From the NCBI GenBank assembly GCA_009760855.2, contig WPIO01000022.1:4855001-4900000 (forward strand): 45,000 nt of DNA, given 5' to 3'. Below, in pieces: positions 1-10,100 of the stretch. The notes beneath the pieces are model-generated. The model worked only from the letters and a program-made list of their open reading frames with translations, had not been told where the DNA came from and did not search any database. This stretch comes from Cristatella mucedo. Its lineage: Eukaryota; Bryozoa; Phylactolaemata; Cristatellidae. Made by a program: the position numbers and the translations under genes. The first letter of the stretch is position 1, and every line of letters starts with the position of its first letter.

Positions 1-16
1 GTTCGTGAGGGGCAGC

Positions 17-73
17 AGGCGTGCCGAATGACAGCGGGCGTGCCGACTGACAGCGGGCGTGCCGGCTGACATC
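17..73. repeat. 19-bp tandem repeat, 3 copies
   Basis: Three head-to-tail copies of a 19-bp unit (GGGCGTGCCGACTGACAGC with substitutions) start at 17, 36 and 55, close to the window edge, so the array may extend outside. Confidence 0.8.
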
Positions 74-723
74 GCCCACCAGCACCAGTGTCGTTGCCAA
101 TTGGCACGAAGGTCGCCTCGATGTCGCCTCGATGATTTCAGCCGCTCTTCGTGTGCTCTAGGTGCTAGCATTGTCTGCTTCTGCCCACTGCCGGTGTCGT
201 GCTACTGCCTGTCTACGCCCCTCCAACCGAGGCCGGGCGAGCAGTTCGAATGCCCAGATGGCGCCCCTGCCGTCACGGCACGAATGGCATTTGGACCTTT
301 CACGGCTGCATTGGCAATGGCCTCTTTTGCCCTCTGGCCCGACCTGCAAGAGCACGGTCGTGAGAGTCTGCAGGGCACTAACAGCCGCAAAGTACCTTGG
401 CTCGGCCGCCGAGGGCAGCCGCAGCCGCATCGGTCGGCACTACTGTAGCTAGGCTATGCAACGACCAGCTTGCCGGCATTCCGACCGAGTCTTAGGTCGC
501 TCGATCTCTGCCCGCCCGGAATCTACCAATCGTCGCTCGGGCACCAGACTCGCTGCCCGTCGCTTCGGTTAGTGTATGGTTGGCTCGACCATCCATCCTA
601 ACAGTGAGACCCATGGCTGCAGGTCGTCGACGTCAAAAATTGGCGTCAGCGGCGGTCGATCGCCAGGAACCTAAGCACGCGTGTCATTCTTTTTTAGCCC
701 AAATCTGGCTCAAATAACAGTAC

Positions 724-726
<3 letters not shown>
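74..726. other. GC-rich stretch, nothing recognised
   Basis: Overlapping short reading frames on both strands have no recognisable domain. No exon signal is convincing. Confidence 0.5.

Positions 727-801
<75 letters not shown>
727..801. repeat. (TA)n microsatellite
   Basis: About 37 uninterrupted TA units. It lies just outside the outer end of the left arm of the inverted duplication. Confidence 0.99.
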
Positions 802-804
<3 letters not shown>

Positions 805-888
805 CAAGATTTGCAACTGCCGGTACATGCCATCGTTCGACAGCATGTCGTGCACCGAATGTTGGTGACTTTGACCGTGCTCGAATTC

Positions 889-1533
889 TTTATCGTGATC
901 CAAGGCATACTTAGCTATCTATTGCATCAGGTAGGTGGCCGGGATTGTGGTGGACAGGCGGTCGTAAATGTTTTTCTGTATGTACGACACACCTTCGCCT
1001 TTAGCTATTGCAGTAGGGACATACTTCAACATGATGACGCATTTTTTAAGGCCGGCACTCTCGGGTATATCCCTTGTATACCTATCGAAATCTTGAGGCA
1101 GAGGATCATCGTGCTTGTAATTGTATCACGGGCTGTTTATATGTCGTCTGTCTTTTGCATCCACTGCACCTATGTCAAGGTGAATAAAATCCACCCGTTT
1201 GCAATACTTCTTGGCGGTTCTGCTCTTATGCTGTGTGAGCACTTGTCTAGCACGTGGTATGGCAGTAGCAAATGTACTGCTGTACATCTGCAAGAAGCAA
1301 GCTATAGATTCGGACGTTTATTTTATTCATTCTTGCTTTCCTTCAGCACGATTGGCCGATAATGGACAATGCGTTGGACCACATCAATTTAACTTTTTTT
1401 TAAGATTTCTGCTCCAATCCGGTTATCGGAGCAGTTACTGTTGCTGTGGCTACTGCTTGCCAAGCAAGCTGCTCCACTATAGCCAAGTTCAATGCGTACT
1501 CACATTTCGCTCTTTGGTTGAGCACCACCCTTT
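889..1533. repeat. Inverted duplication, left arm, outer segment
   Basis: This stretch reads as the reverse complement of 36560-37645. Matching blocks include TTTATCGTGATCC, GGACAGGCGGTCGTAA, GAGGATCATCGTGCTTGTAA and CTACTGCTTGCCAAGCAAGC. Identity is about 87 percent in the part aligned by hand. The right arm carries an extra LINE fragment that is absent here. No gene is recognisable. Confidence 0.8.
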
Positions 1534-1629
1534 TTGTCTACTCATCAATTGGTCTGAATGAAGACTAGTACATACTAGTCCGCTTTTTCAGCTGTTTTGT
1601 TACCAATTTTTTTAACATTGCAAATGCCA

Positions 1630-1905
1630 AGCCTGTATAATAATACTAATACACTTGATAAAGCACCCCGGGAGAACTCAATCTCTTTCTAGGTGCTTTA
1701 CATTTGATGCATAGGAAACACGGTCGAATGGTTAGTGGTAGCATGCTCAATAAACAACAAGAATAATATAGTTAGGGTGACGTGCACAGGGTCAGCATGC
1801 AAGTGTAGTTAGTGGCAGCATGCACAGTGACAGCACGCATCAGCACATAAAGGTCGAATCACAGCGACCCATTGAATGCTGTGATACAAAATTGCTAAGA
1901 ACTGA
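1630..1905 (-). mobile_element. LINE 3'-end relic (L2-like family 2)
   Basis: On the - strand this matches the 3' UTR and tail of the LINE at 15562-18730: the tail motif near AATACACTTGATAAAGC, CTTTCTAGGTGCTTTACATT and the CAGGGTCAGCATGCAAGTG block. It is 5'-truncated with no coding potential. It belongs to a block of about 1 kb that is absent from the right arm of the inverted duplication. Confidence 0.8.
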
Positions 1906-2565
1906 TACCGATGCTATCGAATAAGAATAAGTTATGAAGAGCAAGATTCTCAATTACACAGAGATGAAGTCAAATATTGGTGTATGTGGGTAACTTGGAA
2001 AAAAATGAGCTAACAGCCATTTTATATTCCATATTTGCGGTGGCACTTGCTCTAGTACGTTTACCAATCTTTTATTTATATCCCATGGAACCCTTTCGAA
2101 GTCAAACGGAGCTCGTGTACTTATTTATAAGACTAGAGTGAAGTATTTATATAGCATCCTGGGAGAACTAAATCTCACTTCACATATGCATATTTAAATA
2201 TATTTAATCAATTCTATTTATTCTCGTGTGTACAAAGTTTGAGTCCAATGTCGCCACGACTATGCTTTGCTAGCCTTCCCCACCTCCCATGATTTTGAAT
2301 TTTGTCATTTATTCCATTCATTATTTTAAATGTGTAACGCCTAATTGATTGGGCTCTACTTGATAAACCTTCGGGACCTTGGTGAAAACGATGTACAATT
2401 GTAGCTCTTACATACGCTTGTCAGAAAAATGCTCGCTATAGTATATGTTCTGTAATAATAAATGCTAGGTTAGTTTATTTAACGTCATAAGGAATGACTC
2501 AAGAGAACAACAACCAAGAGTTGGTGACAAGTACGGGACCGAACATGCGAAAGCAAGCATCATGC
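1906..2565. other. AT-rich stretch, nothing recognised
   Basis: No gene, domain or repeat homologous to others in the window was seen. It is present in the left arm only. Confidence 0.5.
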
Positions 2566-2575
2566 ACGGGTCAGC

Positions 2576-4006
2576 TTGCAGGAGCAAACAGTTTCCCTTC
2601 TTCCGTTCTTATCAAAGATTCTTGAAAAAATTGTTGCTAAGCAGCTAGTTGAACATATCGAAAACAATGGAATGTCAGAAACATTTCAATCAGGGTTCAA
2701 GATGCAGCACTCCACTGAAACTGCTCTCCTCCGTGTTAACAATGACATTCTACATGACAACGACGACGGGAATGTCACTGCCCTAGCTCTGCTAGATCTG
2801 TCTGCTGCCTTCGACACTATTGATCACGAAGTTCTGCTTGAACGATTGAGAACAACAATCGGTCTGGCAGACGAAGCACTGGCGTGGTTTATATCATACT
2901 TGTCTGATCGTGTTCAATCGGTGTCGTGTGGGGGTCAGGTCTCAGACACGAGAAGGGTCACCTGTGGAGTCCCTCAAGGGTCTGTACTTGATCCCTTGCT
3001 GTTCTCCATTTATACACAAACTCTGGGAAAAGTGATTAAGGCCCATGGAATAGGATATCACTTCTATGCTGACGATACTCAGTTGTATTTCTCATTTAAA
3101 CCGTCAGAATCTGCTGCAGCAACTGAGAAACTGAACGCTTGCCTTGCCGACATTCGATCCTGGATGTCGGAAAACTTCCTGAAATTAAATGACGATAAAA
3201 CCGAACTGCTGCTCATAGGACACCCTAAGCGTGTGGCTGGATTAAAAGGCTTTGCTGTTCTAATAGGTGATGCTATTGTGCGACCTTCACCACGTGCTCG
3301 TAATCTAGGTGTCGTGTTCGACAGCTGCCTCAATTTCAAAAGCTTCATTCAGAAGACTGCCTCTACAGCTAGCCATCACATCCGATCCCTATCCAAGATT
3401 AGAAGCTGTCTTCCACAGTGGCTTGTAAAAAATTTAACTAGCTCTTTAGTTCTGTCTCGGCTTGATTATTGTAATTCCCTTTTGGCTGGGCTACCAAAGA
3501 AAGCTATTATGCCACTACAGACTATGAGTATGGCTGCAAGGCTGGTCTTCAAGTCCCAGCGGTTTGAGCACGTGTCACCTCTGCTGAAAGAGCTAGGGTG
3601 GTTGCCGGTTGAGCAAAGGATACAGAGCAAAGTTCTTACACTGACCCACAAGGCCCGCCACGGCTTGGCTCCTTCGTACCTAGCTGAACTGCTGCATCAG
3701 TTTCAGCCTTTTCGCTCCCTCAGGTCCTGTGTGGACAATAAATTAGCTGCCCCATTCCTCTGCTTAAAGACAGTTGGCTACAGAAGCTTTAGCTCTGCAG
3801 GTCCTAGACTGTGGAACTTGCTTCCACAATTCTTACGCAACGACATCTACTCTCCTACTGCCGACTATGGCACATCTTTTTCAGCGGTCCTGAACTGCTA
3901 CTTCTATGCTACTCACTACCTCAACTGCTCTCCTAACTCTGCTATGCTTCCCACTTTCTCTTTGTTGCGTGAGACGAAGTCTGTTGGGTACCGAATGCGT
4001 ACCTAA
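2576..4006 (+). CDS. LINE reverse transcriptase, N-terminally truncated
   Basis: An open frame of 476 codons encoding a non-LTR reverse transcriptase that copies LINE RNA at the target site. Visible motifs: LLPFLSKILEKIV near residue 8, motif A AFDTID at 78-83, motif B GVPQGSV at 131-137, catalytic motif C FYADD at 163-167, the NFLKLNDDKTELL thumb block, and a C-terminal LGWLPVEQRI segment typical of L2/CR1 elements. The endonuclease and first RT motifs are missing. The first few codons are flanking DNA; the frame starts at TTG, so translation is unlikely. The open frame with an intact YADD box implies recent insertion. Confidence 0.85.
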   Translation: MQEQTVSLLPFLSKILEKIVAKQLVEHIENNGMSETFQSGFKMQHSTETALLRVNNDILHDNDDGNVTALALLDLSAAFDTIDHEVLLERLRTTIGLADEALAWFISYLSDRVQSVSCGGQVSDTRRVTCGVPQGSVLDPLLFSIYTQTLGKVIKAHGIGYHFYADDTQLYFSFKPSESAAATEKLNACLADIRSWMSENFLKLNDDKTELLLIGHPKRVAGLKGFAVLIGDAIVRPSPRARNLGVVFDSCLNFKSFIQKTASTASHHIRSLSKIRSCLPQWLVKNLTSSLVLSRLDYCNSLLAGLPKKAIMPLQTMSMAARLVFKSQRFEHVSPLLKELGWLPVEQRIQSKVLTLTHKARHGLAPSYLAELLHQFQPFRSLRSCVDNKLAAPFLCLKTVGYRSFSSAGPRLWNLLPQFLRNDIYSPTADYGTSFSAVLNCYFYATHYLNCSPNSAMLPTFSLLRETKSVGYRMRT

Positions 4007-4097
4007 AGCCGCTTAGGCTGTGAGTGCGCTATAGAAAACTCTCCTGCGTAACACCCACATGGTCTTTATGACTTTGTGGAGTTACTGACGGAGATAC
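2590..4097 (+). mobile_element. 5'-truncated L2/CR1-type LINE (family 1)
   Basis: A non-LTR retrotransposon copy keeping the reverse transcriptase and C-terminal region plus a short 3' UTR. The right arm of the inverted duplication reads straight through the insertion point (GGAGCAAACATTGAGACA around 36550 on the - strand), so both junctions can be placed. Target duplication, if any, is only about 3 bases. Other relics of this family are at 9820-10100 and 22330-22440. Confidence 0.85.
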
Positions 4098-4319
4098 ATT
4101 GAGACAATCGTGGCTGGCTACCGGTTAACAGCAACTCTGGCTAGTAACTAGCACTGAATACATTCGCATAGATGAGAACTCGGCGAACTTAAATCTATTT
4201 TTAGGCACTTGACATATGGTGTCTAGGAAGCATGATCAGATGGTTAGTAATAGCATACACAATGTCAACAAGAATAGCATGGTTCATGGTGACTTGCACA
4301 TGGTAATCTTGCAAATGTG
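4098..4319. repeat. Inverted duplication, left arm, middle segment
   Basis: This is the reverse complement of about 36331-36551, roughly 87 percent identical by eye (for example GGCTAACCGG-type and CTAGTAACTAGCACTGAAT blocks match). It includes an old family-2 LINE 3' UTR. It ends at the SINE of 4320-4497. Confidence 0.8.
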
Positions 4320-4500
4320 GTTAAATAAATAAATAAATACTAGCTGATTTAAAAGCCTCTTTTTGTATAGCGACAGAAGAGCCTTTACGGCTATCACCAC
4401 CGCTTGCAGTGGCGATAAAGGATCGCCCACAACAGGATTCGAACCTACGACCTCAGCACCGAGGTCGCGAAAAGCAACCACCTTACCTAGTGAGCCATTA
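4320..4500 (-). mobile_element. tRNA-derived SINE, family B
   Basis: On the - strand the order is box A TGGCTCACTAG (4487-4497, exact fit to TRGYNNANNNG), box B GGTTCGAATCC (4435-4445, exact fit to GGTTCGANTCC), a body with CGCCACTGCAAGCGGTGG, then a 3' end containing CGCTATACAAA and an (AAAT)n tail. The right arm of the duplication lacks it (AATGTGGTTAGTGGTGAC uninterrupted), with GTTA as the likely short target duplication. Other copies: 6885-7025, 13722-13925, 14120-14295. Confidence 0.85.
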
Positions 4501-5622
4501 CGTTAGTGGTGACATGCACAGTTTCAGCTCGCATAAGCACACAGAGGACGAATCACACGGACCCACTAAATGCTGTGATAAATAGATGCATTTTTAGCGT
4601 CTTTTTAAAGGTCGTCAAGTCATGGAATGTCGTGACGCCAGTCGGAACAGTGATTTCCAGGCTACGGGAGCATGCGAACTAAAGACACGGTCTCCAAGAT
4701 GTAGCTAAACGATTCGATTCAGAAAAACACGATGACTAGCCTCACGGGGGAAGTAGTTCTGATAGGTAGGTTAGAGCCAGAGAATATCGTGCATCAGATT
4801 AGCAGGAAAGCATACAAGAGCGAACATAGAGGTAAGCTCACTGTGTGCCTAGGAAAAGCTGACCAGAGCAGATGCGTCTTCAGCTTACACGTAAGAGATA
4901 CAAGGTAGTGACCGTAGCCGGAAGATAGATAGTTTCAGACATTTGGTGTGTACGAGCTGAAGGATCGACCATCAATAGATTTCAATTTGGTGCAAGATGA
5001 CTAGGTACAGAGGAGCGAGTGGTTCGAGGGCAGACGGAGGAGAAAAGAGGTCCGATAATTAGGCCGGCGCGTGATAATGAAGCCACATGTTAGTCAGACA
5101 GAAGATCTTGAAATCGATTCAATGCTTGATTGGGAGCTAGAAAAGCTCGAACGGAAGTGGTGTGACATGGGAGCTGTGCCCGGTAATGTAGCTCTTGCAG
5201 TAACTCAACAAAGCTATACAGACTACGTAGGTGCTACGAAGGCAGGTTTTACGTAGCAAAACTAAACCCTGAGCGGCTTTCGGTATGCATATGGTACACC
5301 ATAAAGTAGACTTCATCCCTCGCCACAAAGAGAAAGTGAGAAGCATAGCTGCGTAAGAAGGACAGTCGAGGATGTGAGTAGGAAGGTCGTGGAAGGAGCG
5401 GCTCAGGATGACTGGAAAGGATGCATCAAAGTCGGCAGCCTGAGAGTATATGCTGTAGTATTTAGTATGAAGTGAGTACCGCAGTTTGAGACCTGCACAG
5501 CAAATGCTTCTGCACCTGTAAAGTAGCATTCTTATGTAGGCCTAGAAACAGAATCGACTGCTACCGCCTTTTGCTCTCAATGTATAGGGACGGCAGGAAT
5601 GGCGTCAGCCTCAGGATTCCTG

Positions 5623-5680
<58 letters not shown>

Positions 5681-5685
5681 GTGTG

Positions 5686-5721
<36 letters not shown>

Positions 5722-6690
5722 TATATAAAGTCGATAATCAGCTCTGTAAGATCACGAAGGAATATAGCGCTTGAGAAAATGCAGTATTTTACTTGACTTG
5801 CTGAGATACTAAACCTCAGGCTTAGGCCGAGGCACAAGGCTTTGAGCAATTCACGAAGCTTGAGGGCCTCGCAGTCGTGGTCTAGTCAGTCAATATTTGC
5901 AGCCACCCGCCAGGATATTTCTACTAAGTGTGGAGCCTTGGTACTTTCAATGCAGCAGGCCAAACGTGCTGAATTCACTTGGGTATATCAGGGCCTGCTA
6001 ATCCATTTACAAAAGACTTTCTTCACAGTTTGAACATTTTTTTTTACGCATCTAGGTATTATTTTAAAACCTCCGGAAATCGTAGCAAGCGCTCTGATTT
6101 GTGCAGGCTCCGTGTGAATCTTAGCATATTTTGGTTACATAGTTTTAGTGTAATTTATGTACAATTTTCGGCAGCTTTTATTGTTCGAGAATATCGAAGT
6201 GGGTCGCCACTAATATAATGATAATACATTTGCATAGTGCACTCAGAGAACCTATTATCCTTCTCCGCATTTTGCATATGCTGCAATGCGACGTACAAAC
6301 TTAAAACCGCGACCGGCTGTTTTGCGTTTCGCACTTAAGTGAGCTAAATCTCTTTCTAGGCACGCGACCATATCCTCGCCGAGCATTTCGACTTCTTGCT
6401 TATGCGTGAGCCTGTACGCGCGCTATCTACTCTCTCCGTCTGTCCAGGCCACGTGCTCCGGAGCAGCATATCCAACGGCTACTACAAAGTGTGCACGCTG
6501 ACCCCGCTCGAGTCACCTGCTTCGCCAGCGTACAAAGACAGCCATCGCCTGATCCACGACTCGTACGCGGGAGAGTCGGTCGTGGATCTTCTTCGCCCGC
6601 CGCCAGAGCGAACACATATTCAGTCCATTAAGAAAATCATATTTAACGGACAAGTTTGCAGATGAATTATGCTTCTTCCGGCCGAAACGT
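4501..6690. repeat. Inverted duplication, left arm, near-identical inner segment
   Basis: This is the reverse complement of 34198-36330. Sections compared by eye differ almost only in homopolymer and microsatellite length: one C indel near 5160, a T-run near 6047 and the TA array. Long protein-length frames are identical in both arms. The content is old LINE pieces (4500-4800 and 5290-5530) and LINE-tail scraps near 6215-6370. It does not encode a recognisable product. The inner boundary lies within CGGCCGAAACGT. Confidence 0.9.
5624..5727. repeat. Interrupted (AT)n/(GT)n microsatellite
   Basis: About 104 bases of AT repeats with three GTGTGT or GTA interruptions. The partner in the right arm (35157-35208) is half as long, so the two have diverged in length only. 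Confidence 0.95.
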
Positions 6691-6884
6691 CTACCCTAAT
6701 GGTCAAAACATCCGGTTCCATAATTGATGTATCTTAGGCCGAAGCATTTATTGCAGGAACTTCGTGGCTGATGCGTCCGGCCTAGAGGCTGAATCGCTAG
6801 CCCTACCGGCCGAAATGTCCGTCTAGCGTGGCTGACAAATAAATCTTACCGGGGATAACTGGACGGTTCTAATTTTTTGTCATT
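6691..6884. other. Iterated GGCCGAAAYGTC motifs
   Basis: Variants of CGGCCGAAACGTC and its complement recur at 6678, 6735, 6770 and 6796. A related block lies at 40668-40710 on the other strand. No gene. Probably terminal sequence of an unidentified repeat. Confidence 0.45.
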
Positions 6885-7025
6885 TTGCTATTAGCCTAGG
6901 GAATGAGGTGCCGTTCGTCACCATTCAGGTCGTGGGTTCGAGTCCAATAGCAGGAAATCCTTTATTACCCACCGCAAGTAGGCGCGATAGCCGCTAAGGT
7001 TCTTTTGCTACTATATAAACGACAC
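6885..7025 (+). mobile_element. tRNA-derived SINE, family B
   Basis: Box A-like TAGCCTAGGGA, then a perfect box B GGTTCGAGTCC at 6935-6945, a family B body (CACCGCAAGTAGG, GCGATAGCCGCTAAGG) and a CTATATAAAC end. Confidence 0.7.
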
Positions 7026-7089
7026 GGTGAAATAATCCCAACATTTGTATTTGACCTTTCACCAACAATTGATACGGATAATAATAATA

Positions 7090-7530
7090 CTACCCCACAA
7101 TGTTAAGCATTGTATCGCCCGCTTTCGGAATCTGTTTACCCACACCTCGTGCAAATCTCAAATCCTTTGGAGACCGTGCCTTCAGTTCGCATGCTCCCAA
7201 AGCCTGAAACATGCGTTGCGACATCTCCTGACTTGTCCATGTTTAAAAAGAAACTATAAGTGTATCTGTTTATGGCAGCATTTAGCGGATCCCTATGATT
7301 CTTTCTTTATGTGCTTATGTGTGCTGACACTGTGCATACTGCCACTAACTACGCTTGCATGCTGACTTTGTGCACGTCACCCTAACCGTATTATTCTGGT
7401 TGTTTATTGAGCATGCTTCCATTAACCATTCGATCGCGCTTCCTTTGCAGTAAATGTAAAGCACGATGAAAGTGATTGACTTCTTTGAGGGCGCTTTATC
7501 AAACGTAATTATAATATTATTATACGCCGC
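7090..7530 (+). mobile_element. LINE 3'-end relic (family 2)
   Basis: Degraded copy of the C-terminal coding end and 3' UTR of the family-2 LINE: CCCGCTTTCGGAATC, TTTGGAGACCGTGCCTTCAG, the GCATGCTGACTTTGTGCACG block and the tail ending GCGCTTTATCAAACG plus ATT repeats. Confidence 0.8.
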
Positions 7531-7611
7531 GTGCATAGCGCCCTAAGCGAACTAAAAGCACTAGTCAGGCGCTTTACAACTTCCTATAAGTGAAGCAATA
7601 GCTTCGATTTA

Positions 7612-8343
7612 AGCTGCGCTTACACTATTGACTTTCCTCCGCTCCGACGCCGACTTTCCTCGTGGTTAGGGCGTTTACATATCGATTCCAGGACTCATTA
7701 ATTAACGCTAGATTGAGTCCCTCCCAGAGCACCCTGCTCCAACGCAGGTATGAAAATGCAGGTACGAAAGAGTGTTTCGCCCGAAAGCCGCCTAGCCATC
7801 ACCAGTAGAAGCTGAGTTAGCCGCTGCAGTCGTCACTGTAGAATATTGCGGAAAGAATATAAATAGGAAAATAAGCATGTAAAAAAAACTTTTCGGAAAA
7901 GGGCCGAGTGCTAAATAATGTTCGCCGTTATGGGTGTGTGGTTGTATAGTGCTAATTAATGTGCCCAGTTACAGAGATTTTTGTGGGTTTCATAAACAGA
8001 CGAACGGCGTCGTCTGTGTAGAAACGGGCTAAGCTGTTGCTACAGCCATGAGCATCCCACGTTCACGGACTTGCTCCGAACGCCTCGATATAACACGAGC
8101 CTGCGAACTTCTGCCCTTTTTATTTGGGCCGCTGGGTGTATATGACGAGCTACATGATTTTGATTGGTCGGCTGGTACGACTAGGAGGAATAAAGTAGAA
8201 GCAGCTTCTCCTTCACGACAGCCGGCCGGTTTGGCTCCTCTCCAAGACGAGATGACGCGCGGTGATGTAGCAGCCCAAACCAGAGGGAAATACGCACAAA
8301 ATCGGCGCCGATTTAGAGGAAAGTCGATAGTGTAAACGCAGCT
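7612..8343. mobile_element. MITE with 28-bp terminal inverted repeats (PIF/Harbinger-like)
   Basis: The ends 7612-7639 and 8316-8343 are inverted repeats (AGCTGCGYTTACACTATYGA followed by CTTTCCTC) with two mismatches, flanked by TTA on both sides (7609-7611 and 8344-8346). A 3-bp TTA duplication is typical of PIF/Harbinger elements. The 732-bp interior has no transposase, so it is non-autonomous. A degraded relative lies at 19128-19778. Confidence 0.75.
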
Positions 8344-8346
8344 TTA

Positions 8347-9815
8347 GTGAAACGCACAGTATCGCGGTTAGCCAGCCTGGACAAGGCGTCCAGCCTGAAG
8401 CGTTCTCGAGGACAAACAATTGAAAGATGTTAATGAAACAACGGAGCGTCACGTGCCCTAGACAATGTCAAATAGAGACATATGCGGTGCACCGCTATAT
8501 AATTTTCGCCAGATAATTTCTGCATGAATGCGTACTGCAGCAGCAGCGTGCGATCACCCGCAGCCTGGAGCCGGGGCGCTCAGCTAGCGCACACTGGACG
8601 TACAGCACGCGTTCGTGCAGCACTCTTTTTAGGCTTGTCTCCACTAGACAAGATTTATTTAAAAGTTTGGAACCATTTTCGTGCTTGCCTTGATTGGCTT
8701 ATACATGTGTGAATATCTTACGAGCACCCGGAGTCCGACTTCAAGCAATCGCTGTTTAGGTGCCAACGCAGCTACAGCGAACGTCGAATTCCGCTACCGA
8801 GTCCGCTCCATAGATACACTGTGCGAAGTTCTTGTGGCCGGCAGATGATTTCGGGAATTCAGTATATATTTTATCCGCCTACTTAAACGTCGTCCTATGT
8901 TGTGAAAACTGAGTCTCTGCAGTCCTGCCTGGTACAAGCGAGTAATGTTTAGTTATAACCAAACATTTCCCTCTACCTGCTGGTTTTTTAGAGCAGCTAT
9001 TGCAGCTGCACATTGATTTCCGCCCGGGCAGATGGCTAGTGGTTATGATTTTCTTCAGCAGAAAGACAGCTACGTGGTAAGCGACGTGGCCTGCGCTGCC
9101 AGGCGTAGTTAAATTGCGTCTCACTTTTTTTTCGACTTACCGAACTTTTTCTGTGCAAGACCAGCTGACGCTTGAATATACTTGTGTGAAGCTGAGTTAC
9201 CGCGCTCTCGGCGGTAACTTTCCGTTCGCTCGTAGATTGCACCTCCTCGTAATGTACGATCCTGACCGCGTGATATATTTGACGCTTAATTTCTGTAGAT
9301 TTTTGTCACTGAAACCGGTAGGCTGTGATTTGGCCTTCCGGCTACAAGTACCGCGCTGTAACCTGTTATTCGACTTTTGAATGAAATTTGTATTTGTGCC
9401 GGCTGGCATTATTCGTCCTGGACAGCATCTTTCGATGGTACTGAGATTCCGCCCAACGATATGAGATCTTTTAATGCACCCTTTCGGAGTAGCTTCCCAC
9501 CAGAGATAAATTTTATTCTGAGTCAGTGGCGACGTCTTGAACGAATTGACCCGGGTTCAGTGGCAATCGTCACGCACACACACAGGACTCGCAGAACGCA
9601 GGCCAGCCGTATGGAAACTTTTCTATAATAGTTTTGAGCGCGCACTTTTTCTATTACTGAACTACTCTTAGTAAACCAATGAGCCACTGCATCTCACTGC
9701 GCAGAGAAACCTATGCATGGGTATCCCATGCATAGTGGTGCGTCTTGGCCATGAGGAAATCTGACCGACTAGTATTTGAGGATGCTGCTTTGCCTAGTCA
9801 AAAGATGCATGTTCG
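8347..9815. other. Unannotated upstream region of THOC1
   Basis: No domain or repeat was recognised. Somewhere between here and 10830 the promoter and first exon of THOC1 are expected, but no start-codon exon could be identified with confidence. Confidence 0.4.
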
Positions 9816-9819
9816 TGGT

Positions 9820-10100
9820 CTCCTGCTGTCGACCCGACTATGGCGCATCTTTTCCAGCCGTTCTGAGCTGCTACTTCCATGCTACTCACTTCCTCGACTG
9901 CCCTGCTGACTTAGCTATGCTCGGCACTTTCTCTTTATTGCGTGAGACGGAGTCTGTTGGCTACCGCATGCGTACCGAAAGCCGCACAAGCTTTGAGTGC
10001 GCTGTGGAAAATTCTCCCCTTTTTAAGCCCCACTTTGTTTTGTGGTTGTGTGTAGTTACAGACGGAGATACATTGCGTGATTGTTTGTGGACATGACAAG
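9820..10100 (+). mobile_element. LINE 3'-end relic (family 1)
   Basis: Matches 3862-4095 of the family-1 LINE: CGACTATGGC, CTACTTCCATGCTACTCAC, CTTTCTCTTTATTGCGTGAG and GACGGAGATACATTG. 5'-truncated and non-coding. Confidence 0.8.

Noticed and set aside
681-914. Reading frames with long Tyr-Ile repeats (also 5571-5849 and 35035-35271)
   Set aside because: They are translations of TA microsatellites, with no other coding signal.
811-1362. 183-codon frame in the left outer arm
   Set aside because: Its counterpart in the right arm is frameshifted and interrupted, and no domain is seen.
6396-6665. 89-codon frame identical at 34223-34492
   Set aside because: Identity reflects the recent inverted duplication, not selection. 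No domain, and overlapping frames on the other strand are equally preserved.
7045-7365. 106-codon frame
   Set aside because: Translation of a LINE 3' relic in the wrong frame.
8048-8335. 95-codon frame
   Set aside because: Lies inside the MITE, runs into its terminal inverted repeat, and is not preserved in the second copy.
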